From Benincasa hispida (taxonomy: Eukaryota > Streptophyta > Magnoliopsida > Cucurbitales > Cucurbitaceae): DNA of 64,000 bases. Both the position numbers and the translations under genes were made by a program. A model generated the notes under the pieces. The model had not been told where the DNA came from. It saw only the letters and a program-made list of their open reading frames with translations, and made no database searches. The stretch is taken from contig NC_052350.1 in assembly GCF_009727055.1 (NCBI RefSeq), positions 14,761,182-14,825,181 on the forward strand, given 5' to 3'. Positions 37,709 to 50,690 of this stretch are shown piece after piece (within the stretch, counting starts at the first letter, position 1; each line of letters starts with the position of its first letter).

Positions 37709-40700
37709 TATAGATGTTGACAATTAGCAAGTGGAAGCAATTTGGATTTTAAACACTCTAATTCTATCAATTTTAGCAATTTAGCAAGCATGGTCATGAT
37801 AAACAACTAGGGTTTCAGAATGCTTACCTTTGAAGAACTTTTCAATTTAGTAACACCTTGCTCGTTTTCCACTCCAATTGTTTGTAGACCACCACTTGAT
37901 CTTCCTTGCTATTCTCTTGGACCTTAGATTGAGAGGGAACTCAAAATGGGATTGAAATTTAGGGTAATTGGAGAAGAATTTCAGATTTTTGGTGCAAGTG
38001 TTTGAGAAAACTAATTTTCTCAAACTTTTCAAATTCCATCCGTCTCAATTTCATCTAAAGAAAAATATTTAAAAACCAATTGACATGTAATATGATTGCA
38101 CTAAATATTGACACCAAAACACTAAGATTTAATGGAATTTAAGTATCAAAAGTGGAAAAAACCCACTTATTCAATTTTTCCCTTTTTAATCGAATTAAAA
38201 TTCAATTTTTTATTTTTATATCTAATTTCAAAAAAATAAAATTGGAAAATCTATAATATTAATTCAATAATAAAACCATTAATTTTAAATAAAAATAAGT
38301 CTTATTTAATTAAATAAATAAATTTAATATCAAATATTAAATTAACTAAACATCAATTTTTCCATCATGAATCCCTATTTATATAATTAATATTTAAATA
38401 TTTTTTCAATTCTTCAATTTCGTTTAATTTGATAATTAAATGTTTAATCATATCGCATGATTAATAATTCTTTTAAATTGAATTTGAACGTTTCAAATTT
38501 ACTCTTCACGTTATTCTAAGGTTTAATCGACTTGTGAACTAGTAGGGGATCTAATGAACCTACAGATCATGAGCACCAAAGATATGAGATTAATTGGCTA
38601 AACTCTTTAAACCAAATTAATCAACATCCGTTAACTACCAGGTCACTCCACTAAATCCCAATAATTGCCCTCTCCTCACCGTAGATATATTTCTATCCAT
38701 TTAATTTAACCATGATCAGTAAGTCGATCCTTCACAAGTTGTTCGTATTATTAGTTGGGTCAAAGTTACCACTTCACCCTTATAATACATCTTACTCATT
38801 AAGTCTCTATTGATCCACTAATGAACAATTGGTTTATGGTCTTACCAATAAACCGAGTCCCTCTTAGCGACAGAGAGGGCAGGGCCCCTTATTCAAGACT
38901 AGGAGTTAGTACTTATGGAAACAACCTATCTACTAACCCTAAAGCGGGTAGAAGTGAATATCATCCTGCAGAATTATGTCATCAACTATCTATGTGGTCT
39001 TATGATGCATTGTGAATATGATGAAATAATGGTGTATATTGCAATGGTGGTATATGCATTGCACATGCAAGTTTTCCTTGTAAAATCCAAGTATAAATCC
39101 TACAAGGTTGCCTAGTAAGCCCAGGGTCGAACACAGGGACTACAGAGACAATATGTGATGGTAAGTTTTGATTCCTTTGCGGTGAAAAACAAAACAATAA
39201 GTTGGTTGGTATGTTTGTTTAAAGTATAAATCCTATGCAGTGGAATGAGAAAAGAGTTAATAACAACGAAAGTTATAATGAGTATGGGGGAAACGAGTTG
39301 AGAAGGATTTTAGCTAAAACTTCCTAAGATTGCGTTCAAGTTATGCGATCATGCTACAAACATATAACAACATGTCATCTCTCAATGCAATGCTATAGTT
39401 CCTAATTTTAGGACGCATGAGATGTATACGATAATGTCTATAGGACTTCTATCCAAGCCTATATTCTTGTCTATGCGATGATGAATGACACACACATACA
39501 CAAGGTAACCACATATTATCATATCCTATTTCTAGGGTGCATGCGATGCATGATGGCAAACAAAACTTATCTCTAAGTCTTATCTCTTGCTTATGCGATT
39601 CTAATCTGACTTTCTCAAGCCTAGATTCTAACCTAATTCTCTCAAATCTAGGTTCTTTCCTTAGACTACTCTCTCAAGTATCTCTAAAGGGTGATGGACG
39701 CATATATAAGACAAGATGATCGCATAAAATGAAGATCTTAGGTTATTCCAGCTAAGTGCTTCTCAACCCATTTGGGAGTTTAGTTACTCATGCGCATTGT
39801 TAAGAGATTGAACAGATGTAGAGATGCAAATTCCATTTTATAGATAAAATCAGAATAAAAATGACAATAGAAATTAGGGATAGGGAGCCTGGTGGCAATG
39901 TCTTGCTTCCCGAGGCTTTTACACTGTGTTTTATTCTACTCTGCCCAAAGAATGTTCTTGCTTTCACAAGAGTCGACCCTCTCTCTGTTCTCAGCGCTGC
40001 CTGGCAGTCTCTCGAGCTAACCAAGAACGATCTTTCGGTGTCTTCTCTCTTCACTCGCCTCCGCCTTCTAAGTATAAGTATATAAGTTACAGATTACGGG
40101 TATCTATGATCTATCTTCTATATATATGGCGAATGGGAACTCCAAAAATTCCAGACTCTGAACTCCCTTAACGAAGGTAGCCTTTGGTATTTATGAGCTT
40201 CAGGATGAAGAACTTTTCTCTCAAATGATTGCAATGATGGGAAGTCATTAAATCTCTGTCTGATGCGAGGATTAATGGTCACCGAAAAGTTGAATGTACT
40301 TGCTACAGTGTGTCGTTAACGACTTGTCAACTAAATTCGGATTCGACCATCTTCAACTTTCTGTCCCATCATGATTTATTAAGCTTTCACCTTGATACGC
40401 TGTCTTTATATGGCCACCTTTTTTAGCAGATCTTCGTGAGCGCATACGATCACATAGCTTTGTGGTCGTAATCTTCTAATGCACTTGGGTGTCGAATTTC
40501 TTGGATCGCAAATTGCTTTGCGCCAACGCATTTTCCTGCACAAAATAAGTAAATTAGTTGCTTTAATGCGATGGGCGCATGCGATCGCAATATTCTTACT
40601 TAATGCTTTTGGACACAATTTTGCATGTTTTTATTGTCGTAATCCTACATTGTTTTATATCTTTGCGTTGTAATAACGTGCATTTCTATCTGTTATCATC

Positions 40701-41274
40701 TTATACCTAAAATGAAAGGCTTATTGAGCGGAGTTGTTGAGCCACCCTCACCCATGTAGATTAAAGGATAATTCTGAATAAACAGGAGTTCATAATTAGT
40801 TCAAGATTGAGATCGAGTTACCTTAGGTCATCAGATTGAAATGGTCAGTTTTAACAGTAAATGACGTTATAAAAAATAGTAACTATTTCGTGGTCCAATC
40901 TTATACAAACATATTTTGCATAGGATGCCTCCACTTGCATGTCTCTATATGAACGATTTAGGGATCATATCATTTATGTCAAATATAAAGCGGGCCGCAT
41001 CCATAGTGTCTCCAAGATAAGGTACCAAATCTTATCCTTATACTTATAGACAGTTTTGGCTATATATCCAAACCTAATCCTTATTTATGTTTCCACTAAG
41101 GTCTAAGTATTCATACTGTAGCCAAGGGTTCGTTTAGTTTATTGGATTTAGGCTTTACAAGTGCAATTTACATATTCAATAACAGTTTTATTGAATATAC
41201 CATAATAACAACTTTATTACTAATAGAATATGTTTAGTTTTACAAACTGTGTGTTTAAGGACATACAACCAACA
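37709..41274 (-). repeat. 5' LTR of element O, interrupted by a solo LTR
   Basis: It pairs with 15467-19321. Minus the 1.7-kb insertion and its TSD it is about 1.87 kb. It keeps the CACTA-free site, TTCAAGACTAGGAGTTAG near 38890. The inner end has decayed to TATAGA from TGTTGG. Confidence 0.88.
39003..40698. mobile_element. 1.7-kb solo LTR (TSD TCTTA)
   Basis: It begins TGATGCATTGTGA and ends ...CTGTTATCA, with TCTTA at 38998-39002 and 40699-40703. The sister LTR of O shows the empty site (GATCTTACCC, near 18743). It contains GGTCGAACACAGGGA and many GCGATC/ATGCGA words. No coding domain or internal region was seen, so it is either a solo LTR or an LTR-like non-autonomous element. Confidence 0.85.
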
Positions 41275-41280
41275 ATCACG

Positions 41281-41345
41281 GCTATATCTGTCTATATGAG
41301 ATAGACAGTGATAGAGGATTGAGATAGACAGTGATAAAGGGTTGA
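41281..41345. repeat. GATAGACAGTGATAG motif array 3' of the transposase
   Basis: Three to four motif copies directly follow the O target duplication, continuing the array cut at 15466. They lie 3' of the transposase stop. Confidence 0.75.
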
Positions 41346-44141
41346 GATAGACAACTCAAGAACAAAATAAATTGAAAAATATCATTCATAAACTCTAGTG
41401 TCAATCCACATGTCTATACATATATTACAATGAAAAATAATGATTAAGTCATTTGCTTAACCGATTCAAGTGTGCAAGTCCTATTATTTTGACCTTTACG
41501 ATTACAATGAGTACATTTGGATTAACTTTTAAATTCACCTACAGATGGAATTCTTTGTTTTTTAGGTCTTCCAACTTGACGTTTAACAATAGGAGGTAAT
41601 ATTTTCATGACATCATATTCAACTCTCCAATCCAAAGAAACTTCAATAGGTTGAACACAACCACTGTATGTTGTTGATAATGTTCTTCTATAATAAAAGT
41701 TAGCTACAAATGAATAGGTATCTAAATTAAGCATTTGGAGAACGACAAGTGCATGTGCACATGGAATTTCCTCAAAATCTCATACTCGATAACTGCAAGA
41801 TCCCAAGTCTAGCTTCACAATGAACTATTTATGTCCATCCATTATCTCGTATTCAATGTTGCTAATGGGATCAACCTAATAGATAAATACGAGAAAGTAA
41901 TCAGTATCAACAAATAGAATATTATCATTGTCTATTTGAGATAAACAAAGATAGATAGAAAATAAGAAAAAGATAGAATTCTTACCAAGAAACTTCTTGA
42001 CTTTTCGTATTCTCATCGTAATATGTTCTCAGCCCAAAAAGTCAAAAGAGTTTTCATTGCAAAAACAGTTTTACTTGATCATAAAACCACTTTTGCAATA
42101 TATCTCTAATTGAACTAAGCATGCTAGCCACGAATAATTCTCTAGCACTTTTAAAATCTAAGGTTATACTTTATGCAACATTCGATGTCATCATTCCATA
42201 CCTTCTTCTTCGTGAATATGCCCGAGACCAGTTCTCAAATCCAACACTACTAAGATAACTTCTAATATTTAGACAGATTGACTCCATGAATCTCATGTGG
42301 TACTCAAAGTCAATAGTAGTGTAGGCATTAGCACGACTAAAGAAATAATTATCAAGCAATAGAACCTTAAAATGAAGGTTCAAGTTTCTTAAGAGATGTT
42401 CTATGCAAACACAACACTCAACATTAACAAACACTCTTAAAACTTCTTTTAGGAATGCTAAGATGCCTATCAGAATCAATGACTAGATTCTCTCATTTCC
42501 CAAAACTACTTTGTAAAACTGCTTCGTAAGTTTTCAAAAAACCATGTCCATTATGTGTCATTTTCATAATTTATGATAGCAAATGCAAGGGGAAAGATTT
42601 AATTGACTATCTACTGATGAAGTTGTTAACAACATGCCATCAAACTTACACTTAAAAAATGCACCATCAACAGATATGATAGGTCTATAATACTTCCACC
42701 CCTTGATCGATGCACCAAAAGTCATGAAGCAAAACTTAAAATGACCACTATCATCCATTTCTAAAGTGGTGTAGGTACCTATAAAAATACATAAAAACAT
42801 TTCTATCAGCGTAAATAGTAACAAAACTGTATAGATGGACGGTGATAGATGTCTATGTTGTCTATCTAGACAATGATAGACAACTATCGGATAGACAGGG
42901 ATAATTGTCTATCACTATCTATCGTACATTTGCTATGCAAAATGGATCATACCTGGATTTATTTTATTCAACTTTTCAAAAAATCTTGGAATCAAGGTGC
43001 ATGATTCAACTACATCTCCTTTTAACATATTTACTATGTGTTCTTTTGCCCTCCAAGCTTTTTGATAACTTATATTAACTCCAAGTTTTGCACGAGCTTT
43101 ATGGATAATGTCTCTAGGAATTAATTGATCAGTAGACATGAAACTAAAATCATCTATCAAGCAATTGTCAATTACTGATGAAGAAGCTTGCCTATGACAA
43201 CTCTGAGTTGTGTTCAATGCATATTCTCATAAACGTACTTTCTAAATATCCACAACTCACTGTTCTTATACCAAGATGCCCTAACATACCATTTTCAGCC
43301 TTCTTGCAAACATTTAAACTCAACAGACTTCGAATTTGATGTTGTAGTCCTAAATTGAAAATTATGCTTTACTACATTTATGTAAAAACACTTTAAAAGT
43401 ACTTCTTTTACTTTCAAATACACTTTTTATCTTCAAATCACCATAAAAAAATATCTCTTATAATTTCATCATTTGAAGAAGAAAAAGAACCTAAATATAA
43501 CATTCTATCACCATTTTCACCTACACTACTAATAGCAGTAGAAGACCCTTCTAAAGAACAAACACTTACATGAGCAACTAATGGATGTCTACTGATTGCA
43601 TCTTTAGCCAAAGTTAGATACCAGAAAACAACTTTGTCCTTTTTTATTGGAACCACAGTTTGAATACTATTTTCACCAAAACCCAATAAAACTGACAAAT
43701 CTACCAACCCATTCAATTGAATATCTTTATATATTAAACCAACTAAATCATTAAAGTCATACATATTGGGGTTAATGCCCTAAATCTCGTAGGGTTCTAT
43801 AGTTTGTAAATATTATACGAACAAACTCTTATGTGATTAATAATATAAGATATTTTATTCATTTTGTCTATGAAATATGTGATATTTTAGTTGCATTAAC
43901 CATAAACCAATAAACTAAGATCCAAAGATATCATTGTAACTTAAATATGTATATGGAGACATACATGGATCATGTTTAAGTGATAATCTAAATGGTCTGT
44001 AGTAGATGGATAAGGTTAGGTACCTTATTCTGGTGACACTACAAGTATGACCCACTTTGTAGGTGTTACAATCGTTGTAAAGTGCTACAAATGATCTGAT
44101 TCTGATCATTCATGTATTAGACATGCGAGCGGGGATATTCT

Positions 44142-46178
44142 TGTTGGGATTGGTGTCCTAATTCTTTCGGAGTCTCGTTGTTTGTAATTATACACAATGT
44201 TTTATGAATAAAATAACTGTTATTTCGTTCTGGCATTTACTTATGTAAAATTAAGCATGTATATGTGATATACAAGTGAATCATGCCTTAAGTGATAATC
44301 TAAATAGGTCTGTAGTTTAAGGATTAAGGTGGGATACCTGATCCTTGTGACACTACAGATACGGCCCGCTTTGTAGAGGTTTACAAGTGTTGTAAACTAC
44401 TACAGATGGTAGATCCTGACCATTCATATGAAAACATGCGAGCGGAGGTGTCATATACAAAGAGTTTGTATAAGACCGGACCACGAGATGACTAGACTCT
44501 GTATATAACGTCGTTGATACTGGAGACTTACATCTCACCTAAACGACCATAAGTGACACGATCTCAATCCTGAGTGTTTTGGAAACTGCTGCCTTTGAGG
44601 GTGTTCCTTTGATTGGTATGGGTGAGAGTAGCCAGATTGTCAACTCAACATGGCTACCTTTTTGGGGACTTGTCTGATCTGGGAGCTGGGAACTCACTTA
44701 CATAAGATGGAATTCACTCCTTCCCCGAAGCAGGGGTAAGTAGATAGACTGCTCTTTTAAGGGTTGATTTCGGGGCTTGAACATAGCGGCCACAACTTCT
44801 CTTTGGAGGAGAGGACTCGGTCATAGTAGGATTATGACTTATGTTCATTAGAGGATTCAATGGTACTTAAGGAGTTAGATGTAACTATAGAGGCATAACG
44901 GTTATTGGTCGAGTTGTACTTACGAGCGATCTGTGAAGGGTTGTTACACTGTTGATTGGTTAAGATGGACACATAATATATCTGTGATAAGGAGAGTTCA
45001 ATTGTTGGTCTTTGGTAGAATGTCTGACAGTTAACGGATGGTGGATCTCGTGACTAAAGAGTTTAGTCAGTTATTCACGTATCGTTAGAACTTCGAGCTA
45101 CACCATAAGGTCCCCTTTGTAGCTCAATGGATTCAAGTTGAGGATCAGTTCTTGGTGTTGATTTGAAATATTCAAATTGACAAGAGGTAATTCGATTATA
45201 TATGATATGATCGGTATGGTGTATAAGATCATCAAGTGGAAGATTAATGTAAATGAGATTTTCATTAAGTGCCATGGAATAGAAAAAGAGTTATGATTTA
45301 TATGTTTCATGAGATGAAATATTAAAACTATAGGTTATAAATATATTATGGTAAGTTAGTTATTGGATAATTATATATTTTTCTCTAATAACCAATTGAG
45401 TAAGAGGTTATTGGTGGTTTCAGGTAACCGTGAGTAAAAAAAAAAATGTTTTCCTAATTTAAGTAATGATGATTTGAGATTTTTCCAATCTCGGAAAATT
45501 ACTCATGGAGAAGTTGTCAAGTAAATCAGATTCACTAAGCGTCAGCTTGGAGTTAGCTAAATGATCGTGGAGTGTTAGTACATGATAAACACTCAGCTAG
45601 ACGATGAGTTTAACAATCGCATAGCTTTTGCTAGACAATCGCATAGCTTTTCCTAAACGATTGAGCATCGACCTATACGATAGGTTGTTCCATCTCCACT
45701 TGCTCAATCGTTTTACAACTGTGGTTTCCCCAGTTTTCTGCCTCAAACCAAGTCCACACAGAGCCCACCCTCTGGATTCTCACACCGAGAATACAAAAGT
45801 AACCTTCTTGGTGGTGTCATACTCAACTCGATGTCGTAGAGGTTCTGTGGAGGCCATTCACGGTGTTTGGGGTGTTCGTGACCTTGGCAATCACTTAGTT
45901 GAAGTGCGAGGTGTTCGTGCAGTGTAGCGTCGTGTTGGACGAACGTTTGTGTGTTGTTGTGTTACTGTGATCTAGCGTTCGTGATCAAGGAACATGAAGA
46001 TGAGTCTACAAAGGTTAGTTGATTCATCCCTTGATCTGTAGTAAAGCATACTGTAATTTCTATTTTCTGCATAATCGCATGTTTCCGTTAGTGATTGTAA
46101 TTATAAAGTTCATATACGATTTAAATTTGGAAAGATTCTTCCACTACTCATGGAAATCCTCGTGTTCGATTTCCTTCA
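44142..46178 (+). mobile_element. Solo LTR 'E' inside D (TSD ATTCT/ATTCA)
   Basis: This 2037-bp LTR starts TGTTGGGATTGGTGTCC and ends GATTTCCTTCA. The flanks ATTCT (44137-44141) and ATTCA (46179-46183) differ by one base; the reading ATATTCTATACAAAG across the empty site supports ATTCT. It is the same family as the 5' LTR of X, in the opposite orientation. It carries the ATCGT/TAG motif cluster at 45555-45715. Confidence 0.85.
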
Positions 46179-46239
46179 ATTCAATACAAAGGAGTTTGTA
46201 TAAGATTAGACCACGAAATGTTTAGTCTCATTATATAAC

Positions 46240-48010
46240 TGAAGGAGCTCTAAATCTAGAGAACCAATGAGCGGAAGCATATCGTTCTAAATCTCATTGT
46301 GAAAAAACATAAACATTTACAATTAAATAGAACAGTTATGCATCAAAGGATAAATTACAACATGCTTTGAAGAAAAAAAACAAAAGGATCGAGTAAGACA
46401 ATACCTTTGAAGAACCATTTCTTCACGTATTTCCTCGATCGATTATCAATGTGCCAACAGCACAAATGTATAGTCAACTCGATGACAATCGTTTACTCTC
46501 TCGAATAGTAATCTGATTACTTTTTGGTCGTGTAGCATGTGAAATGACAAAATGAAAACGATTTTCAACTTTATCCCACAGTTAGCCCTAAACCATGCAT
46601 AACCAACCACTAAGTCAGTTATTGGAAAAAAAAAACTAAAATCAATTATCTCATAATTAATTTATTATAAATAAATACAATAACAAATTTATCATATTAT
46701 ATTTATAACCTAAAGTTTTAATATCACATCATATGCAACATATAAACCATAGTTCTTTTTCTCCTTTATAACATTTAATATAAATCATATTTATATTAAT
46801 TCCTCCAATCATTAATGTATCAAATTATATCGAATCAATTATATCACATATAATTGATCAATTTAATTATATCATATATAATCAAATTCCCTCTAGTTAA
46901 TTTGAACATTTCAAACTAACCAAAAACTGATTCTCAACATAAATCCATTGAGCTACCAAGGGGACCTCATGACCTGTAGCTTGAAACTCCAACGGTACGT
47001 GAATAACTGACTAAACTTTTTAATCATGATATCCACCATCCATTAACTTTCGGGCACTCCACTAAAGACCGACAGTTTCCATCTTTACACTACATTATAT
47101 ATTCTGTGTCCATCGGATATAACCAATCAACAATAACGATGGCCCTTCATAAATTGCTCGTAAGTACAGTTGGGCCAATTTGTCGTTTTTCCCCTGTAGT
47201 TACATCTAACTTCTTAAGTACCACCGATCCCTCTAATGACAATACATCATAGTCCCACTATGACTAAACCCTCTGGCCAGGGAAGTTGTGGTGCACCATT
47301 GTTCAAGCCCCGAATCGACCCTTAAGGTAATAATTTATCTACTTACCCTTGCTTCGGGGAAGGAGTGAATTCTGTCTTGTGTAGCTGAGTTTCTCAGCTC
47401 TCTAATCAGAGGAATCCCCAAAGTGGTAGGTTTGAGTCGACGATCTGGCCACACGCACCTATGCAAATAAAAGGACTGTCCTCATAGACAGAAGTTCACA
47501 ACTCACTTAGGATTAAGGTCATGTTACCTATGGTCATCCTAGTCAAATGAAAATCTTAGTCATGAACGATGTTATATAACGAGACTAAACATTTCGTGAT
47601 TCGGTCTTATACAAACTCATTTGTGTAGAGCATCCCCACTCACATGTCTAATACATGAATGATTAGGATCAAACCATTTGTAGCACTTTACAACATTTAT
47701 AACACCTACAAAACGGGTCACACTTGTAATGTCATAAGGATAAGATTTCTCTCCTTTATCCATATACTACAGACCATTTAGGTTATCACTTAAAGCACGA
47801 TCCAGTTGTATGTCTCCATATACATGCTTAAGTTACAACGATAACCATGGATCTTAGTTTATTGATTTGTGGTTCATGCAACTAAAATATCTCATATTTC
47901 ATAGACTAAAGTGAATAAAATATCTAATATTATATATCATAAAACTGTTTGTTCATATATATGTTTACAAACTATAGGACCCTACGAGATTTAGGGCATC
48001 AGCCTCAACA
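46240..48010 (-). mobile_element. Solo LTR 'F' inside D (TSD ATAAC)
   Basis: This 1771-bp LTR in minus orientation starts on that strand TGTTGAGGCTGATGCCC and ends GAGCTCCTTCA. ATAAC flanks it at 46235-46239 and 48011-48015. Its first 40 bases nearly match those of D (ATGCCCTAAATCTCGTAGGG), so it is a member of D's own subfamily inserted into D in reverse. Confidence 0.88.
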
Positions 48011-49729
48011 ATAACACCATTCATAATAGAGACTTACATTTCACCAGGATGACAATAGGTAACATGACCTGAATCATGAGTGAGTTGTGAACTCTTGCCT
48101 ATAAGGGCGGTCCTTTGATTTGTATGGGTGAGAGTGGCCAGATCGTCGACTCAACAAGCCTACCATTTTGGGGAGTTGGGAACACAAATACACAAGATGA
48201 AATTCACTCATTCCCCAAAGTAGGAGTAAGTAGATAAATTGCTCCCTTAAGGGCTGATTTCGAGTCTTGAACAATGTGGCGCCATACCTTCTCTTGGCCC
48301 GAGATGGGTTTAGTCATAGTAGGACTATAATCTATTGTTTATTAGAGGGATCAGTGGTACCTAAGAAGTTAGATGTAACTATAGAGGCAAAACAATAATT
48401 TGGCCTAGTTAAACTTACGAGCAATTTGTGAAGGGTCATTGTACTGTTGATTGGTTATATCCAATTGACACAAAAATATATCTATAGTGCGAATAGTGTA
48501 GCAGTTGGTCTTTAGTGGAGTGCTTGGCAATTAATGGATGGTGAATAATGTAATTAAAGAGTTTAATTAATTATTCATGTATCATTGGAGCTTCAAACTA
48601 TAAGTCCATAAGGTCCCCTTGGTAGCTCAAAGGGATTTAGTTGAGAATCAATTTTTTGGTTAATTTGAATTGTTCAAATTAAATTGTTTCAATTATATAT
48701 GATAAAATTGTCATAATGTTTTTGATACATTATAGTTTAATAGGAGGAAATAAATATTTGAATTTGATTCAAATATATTATCTATGAATATGATTTATAG
48801 TTGTTAAATTTAATATAAATGTGATTTGTATTAAATGTCATAAAATAGAGAAAATAAGCTATAGTTTATATTGTATGTGATACAATATTAAAACTACAGG
48901 TTATATGTTATATTTGATATAACATATAATTTAATATAAATATAATATGATAAGTTAGTTATCATATTTATTTATATTATTTTATTATTATTTGAATAAT
49001 AAATTCCTCATCTTTTCTCTCCAACCACCTTAGTGGGTGGTTATTAATTTTATGGCAAAAGGAATAAAAGAAAAATTATGTTTTTCTTCTTCCTTGGACG
49101 ATTTGCAATTTACTGAACGATCGAGAAAACTTCTATGTTCTTGTTTGTGAGAGATTTCTCAATCTTCTTCTTCCTCCACCCAAACTATCCCTCCTAACCA
49201 AAATAGTCAGAGCCCACTACCTTTGGGTTCTCACCTCAAAAATATCAAGGTCTCTTTGTGGTAATGTTTAGGTTACTGTTCGAGGATTCTTAAAGAAGGT
49301 CTTCAAGAAGTTGCTGGTACGTGATTGTTCGAAGGATACGTGAAGAAAAGGTTCTTTAAAGGTAATGTATCTTGAACTATTTTCTATAAAAAGCACGTTG
49401 TAGTTTATTTTGAATGCATATATCTTGTATGTTTACTGTAAATTTAGTTTTCAATAATTAATAGAATTTGGTCGATCTGCTTCCGCTCAAGGATCTCCTC
49501 AAACGAGTTTCTTCAATACAGTCATCTACTAAAATTACACCAACCTTATAAATCTCATGCAGTGATAATCATTCCATTGTCCTCCATAATTTTTTTTTTT
49601 TTTTTTAAAAAAACAACTATAGGAATAGTCATGATATTCAACAAAATGAAAAAAAGATTATATGAGAAACTCATGAAAATATCACTAAGATTTGTAAGAA
49701 ACCTACAATGAAAATATCCAATAGTGATA

Positions 49730-50690
49730 AGATAGAAATAGAGTTATATATTTGTCTATAAAGTGATATACAAAGATGAAACTCTATCAGTTTTTAGACA
49801 AAGATATAACTCTATCAGTGTCTATCATATAGACAGTGATAAAGTTCTATCTCTGTCTATCATTGATAGACAAACATAATGATAGACAAAGATAAAGTTC
49901 CATCTCTATCTATCAGAGATAGTCAAAGATCGACATCTATCACTATCTATCTGTGATAGTCAAAGATAAAGTTCTATCTCTATCTATCACCAATACACTC
50001 AATCACAATGATGAGTGATAGACAATGATAATGTCGTTGTCTATCAATTAATAGTTCTACCTCACTAATACAATACAATGCAAAGTAGTAAATTAAATTA
50101 AAAACAAAACAAAGAAAAAAAAAAGAAAGAGATAGAGATAGACAAAGAAAGGCATCTATCTCTATCTATCTGTGATAGTCAAAGATAGAGTATCTGTCTA
50201 TCTGTGATATTCAGAGATAGAGTATCTGTCTATCATTGACAGACAAAAATAGACTTCTATATCTATCTATTAATCTGACTATTTGGTAAACCTTTGAATT
50301 CGTCAACTAAATATTAAATGAAGATTTAGAGGTAGTTTTGGGTTGAAGCAAGCCAAAACAAATTGCAAATTGTTGTTTGTTTGTTTGTATTTTTTGCGAA
50401 TTTTTATAAATATATCATGTGCCTATTAATTAAAAAATGATTTACTCATAAGATTCTGGTGTTGATTGGAACGAAGAGTTCATGTAATTTGCGTTATAGA
50501 TGTGTATATCTTCTTTCTTGTAACAGTTGAATAAGATGTGGATCGTGTCCAAAATTTTAAAAATTGGATCTTCCAACCATCTAAGCTATTACAAATCAAG
50601 GATAGAGAGAGATAGAGCACTATATCTGTCTATTTGAGATAGAGAGAGATAGAGAACTATATCTGTATATTTGAGATACACAAATAATAA
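49730..50690. repeat. Right GATAGACAGTGATAG-type motif arrays of the MULE
   Basis: Two clusters (49730-50040 and 50130-50270) plus a short one (50600-50690) of GATAGACAAAGATAG/CTATCTCTGTCTATC variants lie upstream of the transposase start. The variants here favour CAAAGATAG over CAGTGATAG. Confidence 0.8.

Larger units (their letters stand above)
15467..41274 (-). mobile_element. Copia LTR retrotransposon 'O' (TSD ATCAC) with nested insertions
   Basis: The ends are TGTTGG...CCAACA, and ATCAC is duplicated at 15462-15466 and 41275-41279. It runs on the minus strand: the right LTR is the 5' LTR, followed by a PBS-like sequence, leader, gag, protease, integrase, reverse transcriptase and RNase H (Copia order), a purine-rich CTAAGTGGGAGTT (19334-19322) and the 3' LTR. 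Without inserts both LTRs come to about 1.9 kb. Inserts are a CACTA element, element X, LTR fragment C, a Gypsy-like solo LTR and a 1.7-kb solo LTR. Many stops and several G-to-A type changes suggest an old, methylated copy. Confidence 0.88.
43764..49515 (+). mobile_element. Solo LTR 'D' (TSD ATACA) splitting the transposase
   Basis: It starts TATTGGGGTTAATGCCC (TG decayed to TA) and ends ...CGAGTTTCTTCA. ATACA flanks it at 43759-43763 and 49516-49520. With E and F and their TSDs removed it is about 1.93 kb. Joining its flanks restores the transposase reading VILVDDC-MYDFNDLVG. The LTR family is Copia-like, related to C, E and F. Confidence 0.88.
41522..49593 (-). pseudogene. MURA-like transposase of the MULE, degenerate and split by LTR D
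   Basis: The N-terminus lies right of LTR D (YGGQWND, then EIYKVGVILVDDC, 49593-49516) and continues left of it (MYDFNDLVGLIYKDIQLNGL from 43763). Next come ARAKLGVNISYQKAWRAKEH (FLYWCH/MULE N-terminal region, 43217-42953) and, after intron 42779-42952, MTFGASIKGWKYYRPIISVD (first catalytic Asp). VIDSDRH carries the second Asp, CIEHLLRNL is the C-x2-H, and ENWSRAYSRRRRYGMMTSN holds the Glu region (42171-42479). After intron 41876-41985 a SWIM finger reads GSCSYRV-DFEEIPCAHAL, its second Cys changed to Tyr. The C-terminus RRTLSTTYSGCVQPIE...GRPKKQRIPS ends at 41522. Stops in the SWIM region and frame changes in the core show it is inactive. Confidence 0.8.
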
